Shown here: one piece after another, positions 14,838-20,243 of the stretch
Numbering within the stretch: position 1 is the first letter of the stretch
Layout: each line of letters starts with the position of its first letter
Assembly (NCBI GenBank): GCA_964452915.1
Contig: CAYVNW010000043.1
Location: 1 to 20,243, forward strand
Length of the DNA stretch: 20,243 nt
Source: Colivivens sp964452915
GTDB lineage: Bacteria > Bacteroidota > Bacteroidia > Bacteroidales > Bacteroidaceae
Direction: 5' to 3'
Position numbers and translations under genes: made by a program
The notes under the pieces: model-generated
Seen by the model: the letters and a program-made list of their open reading frames with translations, nothing else
Database searches by the model: none
What the model was told of the DNA's origin: nothing

Positions 14838-16349
14838 CATCGCCTCAATAATCTCTGGTTGCTGCTTCATCTCATTCCATTGAAGAACGATGTATCTGTA
14901 CTTTGACATGAGGGCATTGTAATCTTTGCCTATATCCGTGAGTTCATCTCTTGCAGCTGACAGTTGCTTTTTGAGACGGTCAATTACTTCATCTTTTTCA
15001 GCAGCTACTCTTTTGACTGCTTTCTCGTCAAGTTGCGAGATACGCTCTTTGACTATCGCATCCTCCGCTTTCAAGGCTTCATTCTTCGCTTCAAGCGATT
15101 TGTTTTCCTTGATAAGGCGGTTGAGGTTCTGCATATAGTAGGTGTATGTCTTGTTCACAGAAGTACGCACGCCTTCATTCTGTTTGTCACGAGCTTCATT
15201 GATGGCATTGACCAAGGATTTGATGGCTGCGTTGATGTTGGCAGCACGTTCCTCCCTCCATGCTTTCTGTCCGATGATTGCAGGGACAGGTATGGAAAGT
15301 TCTTTTTCAACGAGTTTCATTGCCTCTTGGGCTGGTGTCTTGACATTGAGCAATGGGAACGTGAGTTCCTTATGGTCAATAGTTGCAAGCACAGCATACT
15401 TCTCCACTTTTGCTAGTGCAGCCTTTGCCTGACGTTCAGCCTCAAGCACTACCTTGTTCTTGTGTTTGCGTCCTCGCTTCTCTTCTTCGGACAGTTCATT
15501 GTAGGGAATGCCACGTGCAAGACCATACTTGCAGCCGACTTCATTGTGATAGTCGGTATGAAGTTGTGACAGATACTCTGACTTTGCCTTTCTTGCCTCG
15601 CCCCACACCTTGGCGTAAGACACTCGCTCCACAAAAGCCTTGGATGCAGTCTGCTTCGTATAGTTAGATTGTTCCTCTTTCGGCAGTGCCCTCCACTCCT
15701 TGGTTGAAAGCACAATGTCGGGATTGTCGTTATGGACATATTGGCTACCGATACGCCCACGTTTCTTGACTTTCTCCACCGGAATGGTCTGCACATGGGC
15801 ATGGATGCTTGTCTCGTCGCAATGTACCGCAAAACAGATGACGTTCTCCTCGCCCCATTTGCGACAGGCAAAGTCGTAAGTGTCCTTTGCCCATTGTATG
15901 ATGCCTTGTTGCAGAACAATGTGGCTGCAATCACCATTCGGGTCAGAAGTGTCTGTCTTCTGGTCACCGTATGCGAGTTTGTTAAGCACGTCATGATCGC
16001 CACTAAATATCATGCCGACAGTGCAGTTGGGACTGTTCTTTGATACTTGGTCGGGATGTTTGGCATCCATGTAAGGTTTGAAGCCCAATTCGTCAAGGCG
16101 CATCTGAACACGCTCGTGCAATGGAATAGGATTGGAACCCAGAGGAACTATCTTGCCGCCCTTGACAATCTCAAAGTTATGCTTCTTGCGTGAGAAGTTG
16201 TAATGGTTGTTCTTCTCTTTATCGGCATTCTTCAGTCGATATACATTCTCGTCCCAGCCTCTGCGCTCGGCTTCGTTGCCCACTTGGGCGGAGAATGATT
16301 TCTTGTCCTTGCCTACATGGATGGCGGCACGTGGTATGTTGCTTTGCAT
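14538..16349 (-). CDS. MobV-family (Mob/Pre) mobilisation relaxase, C-terminally disrupted
   Basis: The predicted product is 603 residues. The N-terminal relaxase domain carries the MobV signature HCDETSIHAH (176-185), a form of HxDExxxHxH that binds the metal used to nick DNA. It is followed by a long coiled coil (about 390-490). Enzymes of this family nick at oriT and let the element be mobilised by a helper conjugation system. From about residue 507 onward the reading frame is shifted and the last 95 residues look artificial. The true continuation lies in other frames down to 14312. The nicking domain itself appears complete, so some activity may remain. Inverted repeats just upstream (16433-16513) are a likely cognate oriT. 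The call is secure for the family. Confidence 0.8.
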   Translation of the reverse strand: MQSNIPRAAIHVGKDKKSFSAQVGNEAERRGWDENVYRLKNADKEKNNHYNFSRKKHNFEIVKGGKIVPLGSNPIPLHERVQMRLDELGFKPYMDAKHPDQVSKNSPNCTVGMIFSGDHDVLNKLAYGDQKTDTSDPNGDCSHIVLQQGIIQWAKDTYDFACRKWGEENVICFAVHCDETSIHAHVQTIPVEKVKKRGRIGSQYVHNDNPDIVLSTKEWRALPKEEQSNYTKQTASKAFVERVSYAKVWGEARKAKSEYLSQLHTDYHNEVGCKYGLARGIPYNELSEEEKRGRKHKNKVVLEAERQAKAALAKVEKYAVLATIDHKELTFPLLNVKTPAQEAMKLVEKELSIPVPAIIGQKAWREERAANINAAIKSLVNAINEARDKQNEGVRTSVNKTYTYYMQNLNRLIKENKSLEAKNEALKAEDAIVKERISQLDEKAVKRVAAEKDEVIDRLKKQLSAARDELTDIGKDYNALMSKYRYIVLQWNEMKQQPEIIEAMERVRNASKRKRRLTVRSKPSNPYAKASLTVSSMKATKPSEVSQRQDGQTSTSKRLTLYITASWQQHQNTTCHLILLKDVEAATENSLQVWRGMIAVTSP

Positions 16350-16432
16350 ATTGCATTTCTTGTTTGATGTTACATCGTAAATACTGGAAAGCTTTGGTAT
16401 AAATGGCAGCAGGTCTCGGGCGGAGCCTGAGC

Positions 16433-16513
16433 ATAATAGGACTTTTTAAGTGAGCGGCATCAGCCAGTGAATCTAAAAGTCCCTATTATGTTCATGGACT
16501 TTTGCAAAAAGTC
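16433..16513. repeat. Inverted-repeat cluster, candidate oriT
   Basis: ATAATAGGACTTTT (16433-16446) pairs with AAAAGTCCCTATTAT (16475-16489) with one bulged base. Next to it GACTTTT (16497-16503) and AAAAGTC (16507-16513) form a second hairpin with a 3-nt loop. The core GGACTTTT occurs in both. The cluster sits directly before the relaxase gene, where MobV elements often keep their transfer origin. Confidence 0.45.
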
Positions 16514-16537
16514 GTCACTTCCCACGCCCAAGTTCCT

Positions 16538-17260
16538 CTATTCTTGGCTATCTGCCATCTGCATAGTATCTGTCCGATAGGTCGGATTACGATAGACAAT
16601 CTTTGTCATCATCTCGTTGAGTCGGTCGGCAATGCGGTCGCCATATCTCTGACGGATGTTCTTCGGTTCAAGGTTTGTGGTGAAAACCGTAAACAGTTGC
16701 GCATCATACCGCATAGCCAAGAGTTCCTTGATGGGATACATGAAGTTGCCATAGTCCTGCATTTCGGCTGGTTCGGTTCCTAAATCATCGATACCGAGCA
16801 AGTCCGTTTGCGCCAAATGGCAAAATCTATTGTAGTCCGTCTTGCGGAGTTGCGCAATCTGCACGGCATTGACAATGGTCAGGCCATAGCAACTGTCAAA
16901 GCCATTTCCAGAGCAAGAGTTTGACTTGCGGATTTGTAATCGTCTGATGAGGTTCTGCAAAGCCTTGAGCATGGTAGTCTTGCCGTTGCCACATCCGCCA
17001 CAAAGAACGATGCCGAACTTCGCAGTATTCGCAGTCAAGCACTTGGCTATCTGTTGAAGCTGCTCCTCAATAGCACTATTGAAGATAAACTCACGATACC
17101 GAGCTTGCACTTCCGCAATGTTTGCAGCCAATAGATACTCGTATGCTTGCTCCTCCGACATCGGCAGTCTAAAACGCTCCTCCGTAATCCGCCCCTTCTG
17201 CAGGAACTGGATAAGCCCTGCGATTCTCTTTTCGTTTGCAATCTCCATATACGCCTCCAT
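16538..17260 (-). CDS. DnaC/IstB-like AAA+ ATPase
   Basis: The product of about 240 residues has a Walker A motif GCGNGKTT (about 89-96), a Walker B motif LLGIDD (about 154-159), and an arginine-rich end (IADRLNEM region). This is the arrangement of DnaC/IstB helper ATPases, which load helicase or assist transposases. In Bacteroidales mobile elements such a gene commonly stands between the small DNA-binding genes and the mobilisation gene, as here. The start is uncertain: GTG at 17281, ATG at 17260 and ATG at 17248 are all in frame. I chose 17260. It overlaps the end of the shifted frame of the winged-helix gene. A role in replicating or processing the excised element is inferred. Confidence 0.75.
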   Translation of the reverse strand: MEAYMEIANEKRIAGLIQFLQKGRITEERFRLPMSEEQAYEYLLAANIAEVQARYREFIFNSAIEEQLQQIAKCLTANTAKFGIVLCGGCGNGKTTMLKALQNLIRRLQIRKSNSCSGNGFDSCYGLTIVNAVQIAQLRKTDYNRFCHLAQTDLLGIDDLGTEPAEMQDYGNFMYPIKELLAMRYDAQLFTVFTTNLEPKNIRQRYGDRIADRLNEMMTKIVYRNPTYRTDTMQMADSQE

Positions 17261-17667
17261 TTCTACTGTCAAAAATCTCACACCTTTCCTTTATAAAAGA
17301 ATCTTTGTTTTCATGTTTGTCTTTATCTTTTATAGGTGTCAAGTCCTGTGTCAAACCATCCGTCAAGCCTACTATCAAGTCATCCGTCCATTCAAGCAGT
17401 GTGTATTTGGACGGTAGATGGCGTGACTTGCCCTCTGTGAAAGAGATGAGTTTGCGCTCGGCAAGATGCTTCCGTGCCGTGATGACGGTCTGTCTTGAAA
17501 GGCGCAGGTCTTCACAGATTCTTGTCGTGGAACACACAAAACGGCATTTTCCAATACCGTTTGTTGCTCTCGTTGACAAGATAGGCAAACAGTGCAATCT
17601 CACTCGCTGGCATGGGTGACAGCAAGGCAGAACGCCACAACTGGTTCATGTATTCGATGTAAGTCAT
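17169..17667 (-). pseudogene. Frameshifted winged-helix DNA-binding protein
   Basis: From the ATG at 17667, four bases after the previous stop, the frame reads MTYIEYMNQLWRSALLSPMP and on to MPFCV, then meets a stop. The sense continues in another frame as CSTTRICEDLRLSRQTVITA, a clear helix-turn-helix, followed by ERKLISFTEGK, which looks like a wing. One extra base near 17529-17536 explains the break. The downstream frame runs to 17169 but its last 25 residues or so overlap the ATPase gene and may not be native. Similar proteins in mobile elements are thought to start or control replication. Either the gene is inactivated or the sequence has an error here. Confidence 0.6.
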
Positions 17668-17671
17668 GGCA

Positions 17672-18043
17672 TCACCAGTTTAAAGGTTTGGGCTTGCGCT
17701 TGTTTCCTGCAAGAATGGCTGCGTTCTCCTCCTCCGCAGTGAGAGGCACAGGATTTTTGCGGTTCGTCTCCAGCCACTTGTCAAGTTCGTCTTGATAAAG
17801 ACAGTAACACTTGCCAGGCTTGGTGGCTGGAATACTGCCGTTGCCAAGTTTCATGTAGAGTGTAGCCATAGGCATCTTCAGATATGCAGATGCCTCCTCT
17901 ACGCTCATGGGTATGTGCGCGTTTGTCTTCTGTGGCTTGTTCTGTGATTGCAGATTGGCGATCATCTGCTTCATGCCCACCACTTCATCCCGAAGCTGGG
18001 CAACGACCATGGGGAGGTCGTTGAAAGTCAGTTCCTTTGTCAT
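17672..18043 (-). CDS. Excisionase-like helix-turn-helix protein
   Basis: This 123-residue protein has a short N-terminal coiled coil (about 12-35) and a MerR/excisionase-type helix-turn-helix (about 46-95; SVEEASAYLKMPMATLYMKL, then YQDELDKWL). Proteins of this type bind DNA beside an integrase gene and either direct excision or control element genes. The gene follows a 108-nt gap containing a large inverted repeat (18091-18127) and a TTCCTTTG element (18069-18076) that may be its promoter. The basic tail (GNKRKPKPLNW) may add DNA contact. The fold is clear; its exact role in excision is inferred from position. Confidence 0.8.
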   Translation of the reverse strand: MTKELTFNDLPMVVAQLRDEVVGMKQMIANLQSQNKPQKTNAHIPMSVEEASAYLKMPMATLYMKLGNGSIPATKPGKCYCLYQDELDKWLETNRKNPVPLTAEEENAAILAGNKRKPKPLNW

Positions 18044-18090
18044 ATTCTATCCTTTTGAATAACTGGCGCAAAGGAACAGAATGATGCATC

Positions 18091-18127
18091 CGTTAATGGA
18101 TTTCGTGACAATCACTTGTCATTAACG
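18091..18127. promoter_or_regulatory. Nested inverted repeat, candidate operator
   Basis: CGTTAATG (18091-18098) and CATTAACG (18120-18127) are perfect arms. Inside them TGACAA and TTGTCA (18106-18111, 18116-18121) form a second palindrome. It lies just upstream of the excisionase-like gene and its weak -7 element, as an operator would. Confidence 0.45.
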
Positions 18128-18151
18128 AGGAAATAACTCTAACAATGAAGA

Positions 18152-18913
18152 CTATTCGGGATTTTCATCAGCCATATCATGGAATTTGTATTTGTCATTA
18201 GTTGGCTCATCTATTGGAATCACATCATTGGAACATGGTACTTTGAGGTTCTTCAAAGTGCTATAATCCAAGCCTTCAAATGGTTTAGGAAACAGCGTTC
18301 TGACAAACTCAATCCTTACAGCCATACTGTATTCTCGTCTGCCCAAACGTTCGGCAATGTTCCATACAAAATGTCTGAGAGGTATATTCTCCACATTCTG
18401 TCGGAAACGAATAATGGGTGTTGGAGTATAATTGCAATTCTCACTCCATTTCATGATCTCGCCAATGAGCGTGTTCAAATCTTCCTCATAAAGGAAACGT
18501 GACATGGTACGATGTGCATAATCAACAACGGATGCCACACATTTAGTTCGTTCTTCCTTTGTGTTGTTTTCGTGAGTTTCCACGCATTTGACATAGTCAT
18601 CATGGCTATATGAGATTGGGATAGATTGCGAAGAGTTCTCTTCCATTGATAGCCTCTCGACATGTTCATCCATAGATGTCACCTTGCGCTTGGCAGTCAT
18701 CATTTCATAAGGCATGCTTATGAATACGTGAAATATTGTCCAAAGCAAGATGTTGCTTCCGATAAAGGTTACCGTCTTTACGAAGAAGTCCTGATGGAAG
18801 TCATTGCTCACATAAACCGCCACTATCAGAGATATGGCGAGGATGACTGGACATACTATCATGTAGATTGTCCAACCTTGAATAGTCTTGTTTGTTGTCA
18901 TTGTCTTGTTCAT
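18152..18913 (-). CDS. Two-TM membrane protein of unknown function
   Basis: From the ATG at 18913 the product is about 253 residues. Two hydrophobic segments lie near the N terminus (IYMIVCPVILAISLIVAVYV and FIGSNILLWTIFHVFIS). A soluble part of about 180 residues follows, with no motif I recognise; by the positive-inside rule it is probably cytoplasmic. A longer frame opens at 18958, but that would run over the TAACTTTG promoter element at 18944-18951, so the shorter start is preferred. The gene lies between the integrase and the excisionase-like gene, and small membrane proteins of unknown role are common at this place in such elements. Confidence 0.65.
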   Translation of the reverse strand: MNKTMTTNKTIQGWTIYMIVCPVILAISLIVAVYVSNDFHQDFFVKTVTFIGSNILLWTIFHVFISMPYEMMTAKRKVTSMDEHVERLSMEENSSQSIPISYSHDDYVKCVETHENNTKEERTKCVASVVDYAHRTMSRFLYEEDLNTLIGEIMKWSENCNYTPTPIIRFRQNVENIPLRHFVWNIAERLGRREYSMAVRIEFVRTLFPKPFEGLDYSTLKNLKVPCSNDVIPIDEPTNDKYKFHDMADENPE

Positions 18914-18943
18914 TATCTGATAATTTTGTCTTACTCTCAGGTG

Positions 18944-18951
18944 CAAAGTTA
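18944..18951 (-). promoter_or_regulatory. -7 promoter element of the two-TM gene
   Basis: TAACTTTG on the minus strand matches TAnnTTTG and lies about 30 nt before the chosen start codon. The -33 box is poor (T-rich, without the G). A further TACTTTTG at 19093-19100 also fits the -7 consensus and might be a second promoter. Confidence 0.45.
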
Positions 18952-19209
18952 AGCGCAAAGCCAGATAAAATCAGGAAATCTGCTCTACGCCACTCCGTTT
19001 TTTATGATTTGTTGGCGTTCAAGTATGATATTGTACCTTGAAATTAGACTTAAATTTGGATGTTTGCCCTTGTTGCTGCTAATTGTTGGAGGCAAAAGTA
19101 AGGGATAGAAAGGACTTGCATTGTAGCTGCTACTCAATATCAATGGTTATTCGGGAATAATCTGAAGAATGGTTCTACGCACGACCACAAAAAGAACCAA
19201 CAAAAAGAA

Positions 19210-19247
19210 AGAGGACTGTTAGAACGCGGTAGTCTCAACAGTCCTCT
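19210..19247 (-). terminator. Intrinsic terminator of the integrase gene
   Basis: AGAGGACTGTT (19210-19220) and AACAGTCCTCT (19237-19247) form a perfect 11-bp stem with a 16-nt loop. On the minus strand it is followed by a T-rich run (TTCTTTTTG). It lies 22 nt past the integrase stop codon. Confidence 0.85.
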
Positions 19248-19268
19248 ACGGCAAGTTGTTTGAATATG

Positions 19269-20243
19269 CTATTTCAAGGTTATACGGTTGACCGAAGCAC
19301 GCTTCTGTGCATCTGAGATTTTTGCATACACTTCGGTTGTCGCCACATTCTTGTGTCCGAGATAACGCTGTACCACCACAATACTTGTACCAGCTTCCAG
19401 CTGGAGACAGGCGAAGCTATGTCTTGTACAATGGAAAGTTATCTTCTTGGTTATCCCTGCTGCCTTCAGCCAGTTCTTCAATGGCGCTTGCGTCATGGAG
19501 TCCTTGAAGTCGGGGAACACAAGTCCACGTTTGTCTGGAGAATAGCCTATCAGTTCCAATGCTTCCTCGCTGATGGGGTTATGCACTATATCCTTCGTCT
19601 TCTGCATTCGGGTTGTCACATACATCACGCCATCGTTTCCGTATGGCTGTATCTCTTCCCAAGTGAGTTTCTTCACATCGCTCTTTCGCAATGCGGTAAG
19701 GCATGAAAAGAGGAATGCACGTTTCAGCGCAGGGGCGGTGCATGGAGTGGATGCAAGGCGGATGACTTCGTCTTGCGAAAGATGCTCCTTGTCGGTCGGT
19801 ATGGTTTCTATACGCTCCAAGAAGCCATTCGGGTTCTCCTTTATCTTTCGGTCACGATAGGCAGTATGCAATAAAGCGCGGAACGTTGACCAGTAGTTGG
19901 CGGCGGAATTGATGTGTAGCTTGCGGTTCTTGTGCAGTCCCTGTGGGGCTGTCAAGAGGTATTCACGGAACTTGTTGCATAAGTCAGCGTTTATTTCTCC
20001 GAAAGTACACTTGCCTTGCATGAAGGTATGGAAGTGCATATATACGTGCTGCCACTTGGAATTTTTCTTGTCTGCAAGTTTCTTGAAATAGGCAAGAAAG
20101 TCGCCTTTCATTTTTTCCTTGTCGAAGAAGTCATACCGCTCGTTGACGATGGACTCAAAGCGGCGGCATCGTATGGCTTCCGCCTTGGCAGCGAGGTTCT
20201 GGTTATACTTCAGTTCTGTCTGGTTCTTCGGCTTGGCATAGAT
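19269..20243 (-). CDS. Tyrosine recombinase / integrase (5' end cut by window)
   Basis: The frame is open to the window edge, so only the last 324 residues are seen and the N-terminal part is missing. The catalytic set is visible (numbering from the edge): Arg186 in TALRKSD, a lysine in the MQKTKD stretch, HCTR with His271 and Arg274, His297 in LGHKN, and the nucleophile Tyr306 in EVYAKI. A SAM-like core-binding domain precedes it. The style is that of Bacteroidetes conjugative or mobilisable element integrases, which insert the element at an att site and excise it. The attachment site is not recognised in the window. An ATG at 20111 is internal and not the start, because conserved sequence continues upstream. 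Confidence 0.9.
   Translation of the reverse strand: MYAKPKNQTELKYNQNLAAKAEAIRCRRFESIVNERYDFFDKEKMKGDFLAYFKKLADKKNSKWQHVYMHFHTFMQGKCTFGEINADLCNKFREYLLTAPQGLHKNRKLHINSAANYWSTFRALLHTAYRDRKIKENPNGFLERIETIPTDKEHLSQDEVIRLASTPCTAPALKRAFLFSCLTALRKSDVKKLTWEEIQPYGNDGVMYVTTRMQKTKDIVHNPISEEALELIGYSPDKRGLVFPDFKDSMTQAPLKNWLKAAGITKKITFHCTRHSFACLQLEAGTSIVVVQRYLGHKNVATTEVYAKISDAQKRASVNRITLK

Noticed and set aside
15449..16003. A 184-residue open frame inside the relaxase gene
   Set aside because: It overlaps the relaxase catalytic domain in another frame and has no family-like sequence.
1..20243. CRISPR arrays, tRNA or rRNA genes, insertion sequences
   Set aside because: I saw no regularly spaced repeats, no tRNA-like cloverleaf, no rRNA sequence and no transposase.

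Overview
The window looks like part of a Bacteroidales genome (Bacteroides, Phocaeicola or Prevotella type). The support is the promoter grammar (TTTG about 19 nt before TAnnTTTG), a UpxY/NusG-like antiterminator, a MobV-type mobilisation relaxase and a Bacteroidetes-style tyrosine integrase. Every gene I can support lies on the minus strand, so the window reads from right (20243) to left (1).

Right part (about 20243 to 14284): the backbone of an integrative mobilisable element. In order of transcription it holds a tyrosine recombinase cut by the window edge, an intrinsic terminator, a small two-TM protein of unknown function, an excisionase-like helix-turn-helix protein, a frameshifted winged-helix protein, a DnaC/IstB-like ATPase, a set of inverted repeats that may be the transfer origin, and a MobV relaxase whose C-terminal part is broken by several indels and one stop codon.

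Middle (about 14206 to 12959): a promoter, a roughly 480-nt leader carrying hairpins and a likely intrinsic terminator, then a NusG/UpxY-type antiterminator. This arrangement suggests that the long operon behind it is controlled by antitermination.

Left part (12853 to 231): ten tightly packed genes read as one operon. They are a TerY-like vWA protein, a PP2C phosphatase, a eukaryotic-type Ser/Thr kinase, a RanBP2-zinc-finger/beta-sandwich protein, a second copy of that module fused to a GNAT acetyltransferase and TPRs, an Hsp70 with a zinc ribbon, a zinc-ribbon/TM/LysM-like membrane protein, a 1494-residue helical-repeat protein, a J-domain-like protein whose HPD motif reads NPK, and a short GrpE. 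The first three match the published TerY-P triad (vWA + PP2C + kinase). Their union with a private Hsp70/J/GrpE set and a giant solenoid is the most interesting thing here. I infer a phosphorylation-controlled chaperone machine carried as cargo, possibly for stress or defence; that function is not demonstrated by the sequence.

A 100-N gap inside the acetyltransferase gene is flanked by identical 55-bp ends. Collapsing them restores one intact 364-codon gene, so the gap is very probably an assembly artefact. No tRNA, rRNA, CRISPR array or insertion sequence was recognised.
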